Source: an uncultured Pseudomonadales bacterium
Lineage (GTDB): Bacteria > Pseudomonadota > Gammaproteobacteria > Pseudomonadales > Cellvibrionaceae
Direction of reading: 5' to 3'
DNA: 64,000 bases
Assembly: GCA_947487765.1 (NCBI GenBank)
Contig: CANKXO010000001.1
Coordinates: 496,001-560,000 of the forward strand
The translations under genes and the position numbers were made by a program. Shown in pieces: positions 18,876 to 28,427 of the stretch. The notes under the pieces are model-generated. The model had not been told where the DNA came from, made no database searches, and saw only the letters and a program-made list of their open reading frames with translations. Positions within the stretch are counted from its first letter, which is position 1. Each line of letters starts with the position of its first letter.

Positions 18876-20141
18876 ATGAGAATTTCTAGCCTGCATATCT
18901 ATAACCTTGCGCGAAACAGTATGGCTGATGCCAATCAGGCCATCGTTAAGACACAGGAACAATTGTCGTCAGGTAAGAGAATATTGTCTGCGGCTGATGA
19001 TCCCGTTGCAGCTACTCGTATTCAACAACTCAATAATAATTTAAACTTAGTAGAACAATATAATAAGAATATTACTATTGCTGAAAATAATTTATCTCTT
19101 GAAGAGTCTACATTAAATGGCGCGAATAATTTATTACAACGTATAGAAGAGTTAGCTGTGCAAGCGGGTAATACTGCAAGCCTGTCTATTAGTGAATACT
19201 CTGCTCTATCAAGTGAAGTCGATGCTCGGTTGAATGAATTGTTTAATGTCGTCAATACAAGAAATTCGAATGGTGATTATATTTTTGCAGGATATAAAAG
19301 CGAAACTCCTGCTTTTATTGGCGATAGTACAAATGGTTTTCAGTTCGCTGGAGATGAAGGGCAGATAAGTATTAAGATTGATAACAATACGAACATTGAA
19401 GCCAGTGATTCTGGTAAAGCACTATTCGTTGATGTGCCCAGTGGTTCAAATACGATCATTACATCAGTGAATCCTAATAATCGATCTAACCCTCCTGTAT
19501 CAATATCTATAGGAGAGGTTGTAGATCAAGCAGCTTACGATGAATTTTACCCTGAAGATATTGTTATCCAATTTAATGAGGATGCCGATGTTCTTCCAGC
19601 AGGGAAAAACTTTACGGTAACTGAACGTTCGACCGGAAAAATTATTGAAGCCAATCACCGGTATACCGCAGGAGAAGAATTGATTTATAACGGTGTCAGT
19701 GTTCGTATTACCGGAAACCCTGCATCAGCAGACACAGGGGCAGGACTTGCTGGTGATCAGCTCTTTATTGACTCGACAGATACACAGGATGTATTGACAA
19801 CATTAATGAGGTTCCGCAACGCTATGGATGGTTACGATGGCAGTCAGGCTTCGATTGATCGTATTGAAAGTGTTGTTGCTTCGACCATTACTAACTTATC
19901 TAATGCACAAGATACACTTTCTGAAACAGTAACGAAAATTGGCGCTCGAAATAATACTCTGGAAAGTACAAAAGAACTACATCTTGATACTAAGCTAGTG
20001 TCAGAAGAAATTTTATCAGATATTCAAAATCTTGATTATGCTGAGGCAACAACTCGACTCTCATTGGAATCATTAGTCTTACAAGCTTCTCAAGCCAGTT
20101 TCTTACGAGTAAGCGAGTTAAGTTTAATTAATCGTTTATAG
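18876..20141 (+). CDS. flgL: Hook-filament junction protein FlgL (HAP3)
   Basis: A 421-residue second junction protein of the flagellin superfamily. The N-terminus MRISSLHIYNLARNSMADAN, then EQLSSGKRILSAADDPVAAT, is typical of FlgL, as is the C-terminal NLDYAEATTRLSLESLVLQA. I chose the ATG at 18876 rather than the in-frame TTG at 18864, because GGAGA at 18866-18870 is well placed only for the ATG. It is longer than enteric FlgL (about 317), again through the middle region. It ends the rod/hook block and converges on a FliT-like gene. Confidence 0.94.
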   Translation: MRISSLHIYNLARNSMADANQAIVKTQEQLSSGKRILSAADDPVAATRIQQLNNNLNLVEQYNKNITIAENNLSLEESTLNGANNLLQRIEELAVQAGNTASLSISEYSALSSEVDARLNELFNVVNTRNSNGDYIFAGYKSETPAFIGDSTNGFQFAGDEGQISIKIDNNTNIEASDSGKALFVDVPSGSNTIITSVNPNNRSNPPVSISIGEVVDQAAYDEFYPEDIVIQFNEDADVLPAGKNFTVTERSTGKIIEANHRYTAGEELIYNGVSVRITGNPASADTGAGLAGDQLFIDSTDTQDVLTTLMRFRNAMDGYDGSQASIDRIESVVASTITNLSNAQDTLSETVTKIGARNNTLESTKELHLDTKLVSEEILSDIQNLDYAEATTRLSLESLVLQASQASFLRVSELSLINRL

Positions 20142-20169
20142 ATTTTATTATCTTTTAATTAAAGCCGAC

Positions 20170-20463
20170 CTATTTATTGTTATAGAGAGAACTTTTTTTC
20201 AGATTTCGATTAAATTCTAGCAATGACTGCTCATGCTTTTTGTAATCAGTATCGGCAATTTTTGTTAATCGTTTATTGATGCTGACGATTTCTTTAAGAG
20301 TATCGATATCTGATGAGCTTTCTATTGTTGATGATTTTTTTATTGCTTCGATAAGTTGTTGGCGTTTAACTTCAAGATAAGAAAATGATTCCCAGTCTTT
20401 TTGTTCGCTGTGTAGAAGCATTGACTGGGTAAGTATTAATAATTGCTGATAATAGTTCGTCAT
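20170..20463 (-). CDS. Small helical protein, FliT-like chaperone candidate (copy 1)
   Basis: A 97-residue predicted all-helical protein: TNYYQQLLILTQSMLLHSEQ, then KDWESFSYLEVKRQQLIEAI, and a polar C-terminus with KKHEQSLLEFNRNLKK. Size, the WESF-(x)-L-E-x-RQ-x-L pattern and the location beside flagellin resemble FliT, the chaperone of the FliD cap, but the match is by general pattern only. I used the ATG at 20463; the longer frame begins with a TTG at 20499 without better support. It converges on flgL and diverges from fliC1. A second FliT-like gene is at 31602-31859, in the usual fliS-fliT position. Confidence 0.55.
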   Translation of the reverse strand: MTNYYQQLLILTQSMLLHSEQKDWESFSYLEVKRQQLIEAIKKSSTIESSSDIDTLKEIVSINKRLTKIADTDYKKHEQSLLEFNRNLKKSSLYNNK

Positions 20464-20604
20464 ATTTATAGTGTTTTTAAAATGGCGGCAAAGCGGCAAT
20501 GAATTGCAGCTTAATTTGCCGTTAATAAGTCTAATTGTAGAAGATTTACGTTTTTTTGGTATGTAATAGGCAATTTTAACGAAATTATCATCAATTATTT
20601 AAAT

Positions 20605-20620
20605 TGGCACAGTGGTTGCA
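20605..20620 (+). promoter_or_regulatory. Sigma54 promoter of fliC1
   Basis: TGGCAC AGTGG TTGCA is an exact -24/-12 match, 133 bases before the first flagellin gene. A long 5' leader of about 120 bases would result. This is unlike fliC2, which has a sigma28-type promoter. Confidence 0.9.
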
Positions 20621-20752
20621 TTTTTATAACGTGAGAGCACTTTTAACTAAGTGAGTAGTAAACAAACACAATCTTGAATTGTATTTTTATTTACGATTAA
20701 AAGCCTGGCTATGCTGGGTTCAATTGGTAATACATCTTAATAGGAGACTGTT

Positions 20753-22510
20753 ATGCCACTAGTAATTAATACCAATGTATCGTCATTGAACTCGCAGCGG
20801 CAATTGGTTAAATCAGGTATGGAATTGGATCAAGCCATGGAACGTTTATCGTCTGGTAAACGAGTCAATAATGCGGCTGATGATGCGGCAGGTTTGGCCA
20901 TTGCAAATCGAATGACTTCACAAATTATGGGTTTGAATCAATCCATTCGAAACGCCAATGATGGTGTGTCGATGATCCAAACCGCTGAAGGCGCACTTGA
21001 TGAAACGACAAATATTCTACAGCGCATGCGAGAACTTTCGATTCAAGCTGCTAATGGAATTTATTCTGATGCTGATCGCTCCACCTTGGATGCAGAAGTG
21101 CAACAACTTAAATCTGAATTGGATCGTATAGCCGAAAGCACTACCTTTAATGGCCAACCAGTACTTGATGGTAGTTTAGGTAATGTAACCTTGCAGGTGG
21201 GTTCTGAAGCCGGTGATACGATTGATTTGAGCATTACGGCAATGGATACAGATTCGTTAGGTGGTGGTAATGGCGCTGATGTAACTGGTGTTGCAATGAA
21301 TACTACGGCATCTCAAGCTGGTGATTTGATAACAGGTAATGGAACCGCGGGCCAGGTATTAATTAATGGCCAGAGTGTCGGTGACCTTTCTGGCGTCGAG
21401 ACGATGCAAGAATTATTGGATGGTATTAATACCGCTATTAGTGGTGTTGAAGTATCAAGCTTTGTAGAAGCAACTGCTTCTGTTGCGGGTACAGGGGTAT
21501 TACGGGGTGCAGATACGATGACGCTGACTTTGGAAGATCTCGATGGTAATAACCAGACGTTTATTATCGGCGAGACAGGCAGTATGTCCGATTTGGTCGA
21601 TAGAATTAATGCTGTTAGTGGTGGAACCATTGAAGCAAGCCTAAATGATGATGGTTTACTCGAACTATCAACAACAGAAGGCGAAAATATAACAGTTGCT
21701 TATAATGGCGCTGCCGCTGTTTCAAATGTTGGTTTTGCTGCAACGTCATACAATTCACAGTTAGCGTTTGAAATAATGGATTCCACAATTTCAGATGTGC
21801 AAATTGAAATTAATGTTGGTACAGCAGGTTCGACTGCTTTAGGAATCGCACAGGGCCTCGGTATTCAGGTAAGAAATGATGGGGATATTACGGCGAATGC
21901 GAGTACCAGTGCAGCTGCGATTACAGAAGGTGACTTGGTGATTAATGATATTGCTTTAAGTGGAGCTTCTGCCGGTGGTGGTGCAGGTACAGCAGGGCAA
22001 GCCGCTCAATTAATATCTTTAATCAATGCTAAATCAGATCTTACCGGTGTTGTTGCGTCAACCTCGACAGGAATTACAGGTGGGATTGTATTGAATTCAG
22101 TGAACGGCAGTGAAATTTCAATTGAATTTGCGGGGACATCGGCAACTGTTGCGACTACAGGCTTATTAGAAACTAATATCGCAGCAGCTTCTGGTGACTC
22201 AGTTTCCGGAATTACTATTGATACAGCTGATGGCGCACAAGATGCTTTAGACGTTATTGACTCAGCATTGGAAACTATTAATGCTATTCGGGCAGATTTA
22301 GGGGCAGTTAATAATCGGCTTGAATTTACAATGAGCAATTTAGCTAATGTTGTGGAAAACACTGAAGCCTCAAGGTCACGCATTATGGATGCAGATTTTG
22401 CAGCAGAGTCAGCTGCATTGAGTCGATCGCAAGTCTTACAGCAAGCTTCTCAAGCAATGTTGGCTCAGGCAAATGCGAGGCCTCAACAGGTATTACAGCT
22501 CTTGCAATAA
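20753..22510 (+). CDS. fliC: Flagellin 1 (sigma54-type promoter)
   Basis: A 585-residue flagellin. The conserved N-terminal D0/D1 region ([38 protein letters not shown]) and C-terminal D1/D0 region ([40 protein letters not shown]) are intact. The middle contains flagellin-IN-like domains and no cysteine. It is 585 residues long, like fliC2, and shares long identical stretches with it even in the middle. An AGGAG ribosome binding site precedes the ATG. The sigma54 promoter and a strong terminator make it a single-gene transcript, similar in logic to the FlrC-dependent flaA of Vibrio. It is the likely target of glycosylation by the Maf-type enzyme encoded nearby. Confidence 0.95.
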   Translation: MPLVINTNVSSLNSQRQLVKSGMELDQAMERLSSGKRVNNAADDAAGLAIANRMTSQIMGLNQSIRNANDGVSMIQTAEGALDETTNILQRMRELSIQAANGIYSDADRSTLDAEVQQLKSELDRIAESTTFNGQPVLDGSLGNVTLQVGSEAGDTIDLSITAMDTDSLGGGNGADVTGVAMNTTASQAGDLITGNGTAGQVLINGQSVGDLSGVETMQELLDGINTAISGVEVSSFVEATASVAGTGVLRGADTMTLTLEDLDGNNQTFIIGETGSMSDLVDRINAVSGGTIEASLNDDGLLELSTTEGENITVAYNGAAAVSNVGFAATSYNSQLAFEIMDSTISDVQIEINVGTAGSTALGIAQGLGIQVRNDGDITANASTSAAAITEGDLVINDIALSGASAGGGAGTAGQAAQLISLINAKSDLTGVVASTSTGITGGIVLNSVNGSEISIEFAGTSATVATTGLLETNIAAASGDSVSGITIDTADGAQDALDVIDSALETINAIRADLGAVNNRLEFTMSNLANVVENTEASRSRIMDADFAAESAALSRSQVLQQASQAMLAQANARPQQVLQLLQ

Positions 22511-22533
22511 TTGTAAAATGATTCATTTTTTGT

Positions 22534-22564
22534 AAATCCGGTACTGGTGTATCGGATTTTTTAT
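22534..22564 (+). terminator. Intrinsic terminator after fliC1
   Basis: AAATCCG and CGGATTT form the outer stem, with TAC and GTA extending it after a one-base bulge on each side, followed by a T-run (TTTTTT). It begins 24 bases after the fliC1 stop codon. Confidence 0.85.
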
Positions 22565-22723
22565 TACTTTTTTAGAGTTTTTTTGTTTTAGAGCATACCC
22601 TTCTCTTATTTTTAGTCATGAAAAATGTCAATTTTTTGGCTTTAAATATTAAAAATATAATAAAAACAATAGCTTATGGTTTTCTGTTAAAAACTTGTCT
22701 TTTTGATTTTTGAAACTCTCCAT

Positions 22724-22750
22724 TAAAGGCTTAATTTTTTTAGTCGATAC
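22724..22750 (+). promoter_or_regulatory. Sigma28 (FliA) promoter of fliC2
   Basis: TAAA, a 15-base spacer and GTCGATAC match the FliA consensus at 4 of 4 and 6 of 8 positions. It lies 88 bases before the fliC2 start. No sigma54 pattern with correct spacing was found in this 327-base gap, which also holds the fliC1 terminator. Confidence 0.8.
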
Positions 22751-22837
22751 CCTCTTCAGACATTAGAAATTTTTCTGGCGTCGCCAGTCAGTCAGCCCAT
22801 AGGTTGGCATTCTTTAACGAAGAAGTAGGAGGCCATC

Positions 22838-24595
22838 ATGGCTTTAATTATTAACAGTAATATTGCATCACTGAATGCACAGCGCCAGTTGTTGAATTCA
22901 GGTGCGGATCTGGATCAGGCCAGTGAGCGCCTCGCTTCAGGTCGTCGAATTAATTCAGCCGCTGACGATGCTGCTGGTTTAGCTATTTCAAACCGCCAAA
23001 CCTCACAGGTTCGAGGGTTAGAACAGGGCATTCGTAATGCAAATGATGGTATTTCGTTGATCCAAACCGCTGAAGGTGCATTGGATGAAACAACCAATAT
23101 TTTACAGCGTATACGTGAACTATCAATTCAGTCATCGAATGGTATTTATTCAGACTCTGATCGCTCAACTCTCGATGCTGAAGTCCAACAATTAAAAGCT
23201 GAGATTGATCGTATCGCTGAAACGACATCATTCAATGGACAAAATATTCTTGATGGCACTCTGGGTGAATTAAATTTACAAGTGGGTTCTAAAGCTAATG
23301 AAGTTATTTCTGTTGAAGTAGGTACATTAGATTCTAGTGCTTTGGGTGGTTCAGGTGGTGGCGATGTTGTTGGTACAGCAATAAATACCACAGCGTCGCA
23401 AGCTGCAGATCTAGTAACAGGCAATGGTACAGCCGGGCAAGTATTAATTAATGGGCAAGATGTTGGTGATTTAAGTGCGGCAGATAATATTGGTGAGTTG
23501 TTGGATACTATTAATACCGCAATCAGTGGTGTTGAAGTTTCCAGCTTTATTGAGGCGACTGCATCAGTTGCGGGAACCGGTATTCTTCGTGGTGCTGACA
23601 CTGTTACCTTAACTCTAGAAGATGCCAATGGTAATAACCAAGCCTTTATTATCGGTGAAACGGGTAGTACGGCTGAACTGGTTGATAGAATTAATACCGT
23701 ATCAGGCGGTACGATTAATGCGAGTTTAAATGATGATGGTTTACTCCAACTAACTGCTGACGAAGGCGAGGGCATCACTGTTGCGTACAATGGCTCTGCC
23801 GCTGTTGCTAATGTTGGTTTTGCTGCAACGGATTATCGTGCACAACTATCCTTCGAAATAACTGACTCAACCATTACTGATGTTCAAGTAGAAATTAATG
23901 TGGGAACTGCAGGTTCTACAGCACTAGCTATTGCCCAAGGTTTAGGTATACAAGTCAGAAATGATGGTGATATTACCGCTAATGCAAGCACGAGTGCAGC
24001 TGCAATTACAGAAGGTGATTTAGTCATTAATGATGTTGCCTTAAGTGGTGCCTCTGCTGGTGGTGGTGCAGGTACAGCGGGGCAAGCTGCTCAGCTAATT
24101 TCTTTAATTAATGCAAAATCAGATCTTACTGGTGTAGTTGCATCGACTTCAACAGGTATCACTGGTGGGATTGTATTGAATTCAGTCGATGGTAGTGAAA
24201 TCTCCGTTGAATTTGCAGGTACATCAGCAACTGTAGCAACGACAGGTTTATTGGAAACCAATATAGGATCTGGTGTTGGTGATAGTATCAGTGATCTAGA
24301 TATATCAACGATTGGTGGTGCTCAAGACGCGATTGATGTAGTTGATGCGGCGTTAGAACAAATCAACTCGGTCCGTGCAGATCTGGGTGCGGTCAATAAC
24401 CGACTCGATTTTACGGTTTCTAACTTATCTAATGTTGTTGAAAACACATCGGCAGCTCGGTCACGAATTGTCGATGCAGACTTTGCCGCTGAAACGGCAG
24501 CCTTAAGTCGTTCGCAAGTACTGCAACAAGCTTCGCAGGCCATTTTGGCTCAGGCGAATGCTCGTCCTCAACAGGTGTTGTCACTCCTTAACTAA
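22838..24595 (+). CDS. fliC: Flagellin 2 (sigma28-type promoter)
   Basis: A second 585-residue flagellin, a tandem paralogue of flagellin 1. The N-terminus ([38 protein letters not shown]) and C-terminus ([20 protein letters not shown]) are complete. Large central stretches are the same protein sequence as in flagellin 1, while the DNA differs at many third codon positions. That argues against very recent duplication or gene conversion and for selection on the protein. AGGAGG precedes the ATG. A conserved hairpin and flaG follow, so it may be co-transcribed with flaG. The sigma28 promoter places it in the late class. Confidence 0.95.
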   Translation: MALIINSNIASLNAQRQLLNSGADLDQASERLASGRRINSAADDAAGLAISNRQTSQVRGLEQGIRNANDGISLIQTAEGALDETTNILQRIRELSIQSSNGIYSDSDRSTLDAEVQQLKAEIDRIAETTSFNGQNILDGTLGELNLQVGSKANEVISVEVGTLDSSALGGSGGGDVVGTAINTTASQAADLVTGNGTAGQVLINGQDVGDLSAADNIGELLDTINTAISGVEVSSFIEATASVAGTGILRGADTVTLTLEDANGNNQAFIIGETGSTAELVDRINTVSGGTINASLNDDGLLQLTADEGEGITVAYNGSAAVANVGFAATDYRAQLSFEITDSTITDVQVEINVGTAGSTALAIAQGLGIQVRNDGDITANASTSAAAITEGDLVINDVALSGASAGGGAGTAGQAAQLISLINAKSDLTGVVASTSTGITGGIVLNSVDGSEISVEFAGTSATVATTGLLETNIGSGVGDSISDLDISTIGGAQDAIDVVDAALEQINSVRADLGAVNNRLDFTVSNLSNVVENTSAARSRIVDADFAAETAALSRSQVLQQASQAILAQANARPQQVLSLLN

Positions 24596-24619
24596 TTTAG
24601 TTAAGGGTGCCTTAGTCAT

Positions 24620-24650
24620 GATGGAGTTGTTGATGATCAATAACTCCATC
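24620..24650 (+). other. Stem-loop between fliC2 and flaG
   Basis: GATGGAGTT and AACTCCATC form a perfect 9-base-pair stem, with an inner GTTGA/TCAAT extension. There is no T-run after it, so it is not a standard terminator. It may attenuate or process the fliC2-flaG transcript. Confidence 0.6.
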
Positions 24651-24673
24651 AAAGAAGTATGAGGTAGTAACCC

Positions 24674-25054
24674 ATGAATGAAGTAAGAACATCACAAATA
24701 ACCACACCTTTGGTTGCGCGTGCTGCTTCTTCACAGGGTGTTGATACAGCAAAAGAGTTACCGCCTAGCGGTAAAGAGTTGCCGGTCAAGGAGGCGAAGC
24801 CGGACCCTGCAGAGATAGAAGAGATCGCAGCTGTTGAAATTGAGCAGGCCGTTACCGAAATAAACGAGTATGTTCAGTCTATTCAGCGTGATTTACATTT
24901 TAGTGTTGATGAAGACTCAGGGATAACTGTGATTCGTGTACGTGATAAGGAATCAGGAGAGTTAATTCGTCAAATACCAGAGGATATTTTCCTGAGTTTG
25001 GCACAAAACTTGAAGGAAAACCAAACGCTACATTTATTAGATGCCCATGGTTAA
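24674..25054 (+). CDS. flaG: FlaG family protein
   Basis: A 126-residue FlaG, a small protein associated with filament length control in polar flagellates. The N-terminal half is polar and low complexity (GKELPVKEAKPDPAEIEEIA). The C-terminal half is the conserved FlaG domain (LHFSVDEDSGITVIRVRDKE, then GELIRQIPEDIFLSLAQNL). It lies between fliC2 and fliD, its usual place in Pseudomonas and Vibrio. The ribosome binding site is GAGGTAG. Confidence 0.9.
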   Translation: MNEVRTSQITTPLVARAASSQGVDTAKELPPSGKELPVKEAKPDPAEIEEIAAVEIEQAVTEINEYVQSIQRDLHFSVDEDSGITVIRVRDKESGELIRQIPEDIFLSLAQNLKENQTLHLLDAHG

Positions 25055-25109
25055 AGATATTGTTTATGAACAATTAAATATCACAGTATTTTTAAATGAA
25101 GCAACGTAT

Positions 25110-25143
25110 AGTAAAAGGTGTGTTTTTTAATACACCTTTTACT
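25110..25143 (+). terminator. Strong inverted repeat between flaG and fliD
   Basis: AGTAAAAGGTGT and ACACCTTTTACT form a perfect 12-base-pair stem around a 10-base loop. Only a short T-stretch (GTTTC) follows, so it may be a weak terminator or an mRNA-stabilising hairpin. Confidence 0.6.
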
Positions 25144-25198
25144 GTTTCTAACAAAATTAAATAATGCTGTATTAGCGTTACATTTTGCGGAGGGTGCT

Positions 25199-28100
25199 AT
25201 GTCGCAAAACATTGTTAATTTATTGGGTGCTGGTTCCGGCATCGACACGCAAGCATTAGTTAATCAATTGGTTGAAGTTGAACGTTCTGCACCTCAACAA
25301 CGTATTGACAATAAGCGGGAAACAACCGAGACACAGATTTCAGATTTTGGTTTACTGAGCAGCGCTTTATCAACATTGCAAGATGCTGCAGAGGCTATGA
25401 GTAATGCAGATACCTTTAATACCAAAAGTGCAGCATTTACGGATAGTTCTGCCTTTATCCCTGTTAATCTTGAGCCTGAAGCACAAACAGGTGACTATTC
25501 TTTTACCGTTTCTCAATTAGCACAATCCCAGTCTCTATCGGCTGATGCTGTTTTTGCCGATCCCAGTGATGCTGTTGGTATAGGGACTCTAACATTTAAT
25601 TTTGGTCGTTGGGATGTCGTTACTCCACCTGCTGATCCGGCAACATTTACTGAAGATTCTACAAAAACCGCTCAAACAATTACTATTGATAATACCAATA
25701 ATTCATTAACCGGCTTAGCCGCAGCCATTAATGATGCAGATTTTGGTGCACAAGCCAGTATTGTGAATGATGGTTCAGGTTATCGCCTGGTTGTTCGTGC
25801 TGAGTCTGGATTAGATAATCAAATACAAATTACAGCCTCTGATGGTGATGGAAATAATACAGATGCTAATGGACTTTCACGTTTTGCATTTAATGCATCA
25901 TCTTTTAATTTAACTCAAAATCAGATTGGGCAAGATTCTGCCTTTACCATTAATGGCTTAGCGGTTACGCGTTCAGGTAATACTATTGATGATGTCATTG
26001 CTGGTTTTGAATATACGCTTTCGGGTGTGACAGGTGTAGGTGAAACCGTTAATGTTAGTATCGAAGAGGATAAAAATGCCGCTCAAACAGCGGTCAGAGA
26101 TTTTGTTACAGCATATAATTTATTTTTAGAAACCTTAGAGCCTCTAATTGGTGTTAACGATGAAACCAATGAATTTGGTAGTTTAGTTAATGATACTTTG
26201 GCTAAAACGATGCCTTCGCAAATACGTCAGCTATTAGTTGCTGATGTCCAAGGCTTAGATAGCACATTTACTGCATTAACAAACGTTGGTATCAGGACTG
26301 AGTTAGATGGTACTCTCGCAATTGATGAAGATGATTTTACTGATGCGGTAAATAATAATTACGATTTATTTAAACGTTTATTTATTCCTGTAACTGAATC
26401 ATCTACTGATCAAATTACTGTTAATAGCTTCGGCGATAATACGGCAACGGGTGAATATACTGTTGTTATTTCACAACCTCCAACACAAGGTAATCTTGTT
26501 GGTACCGCTGTTGGGGCAGGTGTTATTGCGGGCTTAGCTGCAGATGTGCCAACCAGTGCTGCATTAACAGGTGCGGCACCGACAGCTACATTAGCCAATT
26601 TCATTACTACGTCAGGCAATTTCACTGGCAGTGCCGAAACAATCCCTCTGGATTTATTAACTCAAGGGGCTGGCGCTAGTGACTATGATTTTACAATTAC
26701 TGTTGATGGTGTTGCTTCAGCAGCTAATATTAGCATCCCTGTTGCCGATTATGCAGATAACGATGCCTTGGCAACAGCTTTGCAAACAGCAATTAATAAT
26801 GACGCTAATATTTCTGGTGTTACGGTTGCTTATAGTAGTGACCGTTTTGTATTTACATCACCTTCGAGTGGCGCATCATCTTCTGTTGCTTTAACAGCCG
26901 TTGGTGCTAATGCAAACCAGTTAGGTATCAGTGGCGGTACTGCAACAGTGGGTACGGGTGGCGCTAATGACTACGACTTCACGATAGCGGTTGACGGTAC
27001 AACTTCAGGCACTATCAGTGTGACTCCAGGCACTTATGCCACTTACAGTGATTTAGCAAGCCATTTACAAACCCAAATAAATGGTGATGCAACATTAAGT
27101 GGTGCTGGTGCAGCAGTCACTGTTACTCATAACGGAACCCAATTTGTTTTTACCTCAAACTCAACTGGTGTGAGTTCAACTATTGCCAATGCAACGGCAG
27201 TGGGTTCACAAGCAGCAAGTTTAGGGATTACAACCGGGTCAGCGACACAAGGTGCAGCTACTGGTGGTAATACAACGGCTTATGATTTTACTATTACTTT
27301 AGATGGTACAACTTCTGGAACTATTAGTTTAGATTCGGGAGCTTATGCTGATTTTGATGCAGTTGCTACAGAAATTGAATCACAAATTAATGCTGATTCG
27401 ACACTTTCTGCAGCTGGTACTAGAGCGGATGTTACCTATGATGATGTGACTAATCGGTTTACGATTGAATCTCGCCGCTATGGATCGACTTCTACGGTAA
27501 GTATTACTAATGTAGGTACGAGTGCGACTGACCTTGGTTTAATAGGTAACCCAACGGAAGGAACATTTACTACAGGTACCCTGTCGATTCCATTAGACTT
27601 ATCAACTCAAGGAGCGGGAGCTAATGATTATGATTTCTCAATCACTGTTGATGGGGTGGCTTCTGCTGCAAATATTAGCTTGCCAGTTGCAGATTACGCC
27701 AGCTATTCCAGTATGGCAGCTGCTTTGCAAACAGCGGTAAATGCTGATACCAATATCTCTGGTGTGACAGTGAGTCATTCTGGTAGTCAGTTTGTTTTTG
27801 TTTCTGGTAGTACGGGGGCAAGTTCTGCTGTTAGCTTATCTAGTGTAGGCACTAGCTCTAATCAACTGGGCATTAGCGGTGGGGTTTCACTCTCGGGTAC
27901 AGTAAATGGTGGTACTGCTGGTATTAATGTAGCTGGTACTGTGAATGGTGTTGCTGGTTTTGGCTCTGGTAATGTTTTACTACCTGCTTTAGGTCAGCCA
28001 GGAGAAAGCTTGGCTTTGTTGATTGGTGAGAATGCTACTTCTGCACCAGCTACTATTAATTTCTCCCGCGGGTTTGGAGGCGAATTAGAATTGTTGATTG

Positions 28101-28330
28101 ATCAGTTTTTAAATAACACTGGTGTAATCACGCTAAGAGAAACCTCGTTGAGAAGTGACCTTGAAGACCTTGATACGGATCAGTCTCGGTTGGATCGCCG
28201 TATAGAAGCTTATCAGGAAAGGCTAACCTCACAATTCATTGCTATGGAATCCATAGTACGTAGCTTACAGCAAAGTAGTTCTTTCTTAGATAGCTTTGTT
28301 AATTCACTGAATGCTAATAATGATAATTAG
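25199..28330 (+). CDS. fliD: Flagellar filament cap protein FliD (HAP2) with four internal domain repeats
   Basis: A 1043-residue cap protein. The start is the ATG at 25199, where CGGAGG lies just upstream and the typical NLLGAGSGIDTQALVNQLVE begins; a longer in-frame extension back to 25118 has no support. The C-terminal FliD_C region is recognisable (LSVEEDK-type coiled part, RLDRRIEAYQERLTSQFIAM near the end). Between about residues 482 and 900 lie four copies of a roughly 100-residue domain (see the repeat entry), which explains why it is about twice the usual length (about 440-680). It caps the filament at the cell-distal tip, is exported, and is presumably served by a FliT-like chaperone. 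Confidence 0.93.
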   Translation: MSQNIVNLLGAGSGIDTQALVNQLVEVERSAPQQRIDNKRETTETQISDFGLLSSALSTLQDAAEAMSNADTFNTKSAAFTDSSAFIPVNLEPEAQTGDYSFTVSQLAQSQSLSADAVFADPSDAVGIGTLTFNFGRWDVVTPPADPATFTEDSTKTAQTITIDNTNNSLTGLAAAINDADFGAQASIVNDGSGYRLVVRAESGLDNQIQITASDGDGNNTDANGLSRFAFNASSFNLTQNQIGQDSAFTINGLAVTRSGNTIDDVIAGFEYTLSGVTGVGETVNVSIEEDKNAAQTAVRDFVTAYNLFLETLEPLIGVNDETNEFGSLVNDTLAKTMPSQIRQLLVADVQGLDSTFTALTNVGIRTELDGTLAIDEDDFTDAVNNNYDLFKRLFIPVTESSTDQITVNSFGDNTATGEYTVVISQPPTQGNLVGTAVGAGVIAGLAADVPTSAALTGAAPTATLANFITTSGNFTGSAETIPLDLLTQGAGASDYDFTITVDGVASAANISIPVADYADNDALATALQTAINNDANISGVTVAYSSDRFVFTSPSSGASSSVALTAVGANANQLGISGGTATVGTGGANDYDFTIAVDGTTSGTISVTPGTYATYSDLASHLQTQINGDATLSGAGAAVTVTHNGTQFVFTSNSTGVSSTIANATAVGSQAASLGITTGSATQGAATGGNTTAYDFTITLDGTTSGTISLDSGAYADFDAVATEIESQINADSTLSAAGTRADVTYDDVTNRFTIESRRYGSTSTVSITNVGTSATDLGLIGNPTEGTFTTGTLSIPLDLSTQGAGANDYDFSITVDGVASAANISLPVADYASYSSMAAALQTAVNADTNISGVTVSHSGSQFVFVSGSTGASSAVSLSSVGTSSNQLGISGGVSLSGTVNGGTAGINVAGTVNGVAGFGSGNVLLPALGQPGESLALLIGENATSAPATINFSRGFGGELELLIDQFLNNTGVITLRETSLRSDLEDLDTDQSRLDRRIEAYQERLTSQFIAMESIVRSLQQSSSFLDSFVNSLNANNDN
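26644..27900 (+). repeat. Four tandem domain repeats inside fliD
   Basis: Four units of about 90-105 residues begin near 26644, 26950, 27265 and 27590. Each carries a YDF-(T/S)-I-x-(V/L)-DG start, a central QTxIN or SQIN segment and a LGI/LGL end. Units 1 and 4 are the closest pair, sharing DGVASAANIS and VADYA plus the end NQLGISGG. Units 2 and 3 share DGTTSGTIS. The pattern resembles the flagellin hook IN motif. Confidence 0.85.
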
Positions 28331-28361
28331 TTATTTCAGTAGTTTTCTTTCTTTTAATACC

Positions 28362-28388
28362 TAAAGTTTTATCACTCTCCGTCGATAA
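28362..28388 (+). promoter_or_regulatory. Sigma28 (FliA) promoter of fliS1
   Basis: TAAA, a 15-base spacer and GTCGATAA match the FliA consensus at 4 of 4 and 7 of 8 positions, 39 bases before the fliS1 start. Confidence 0.85.
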
Positions 28389-28427
28389 CTATTATAACCA
28401 TGTAATAAAACCCCTTTGGAGGTTGTA

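Noticed and set aside
23146-23790. A 214-codon minus-strand frame inside fliC2, with similar ones in fliC1
   Set aside because: It is a shadow caused by the codon bias of the flagellin genes; the proline/serine-rich translation has no recognisable domain.
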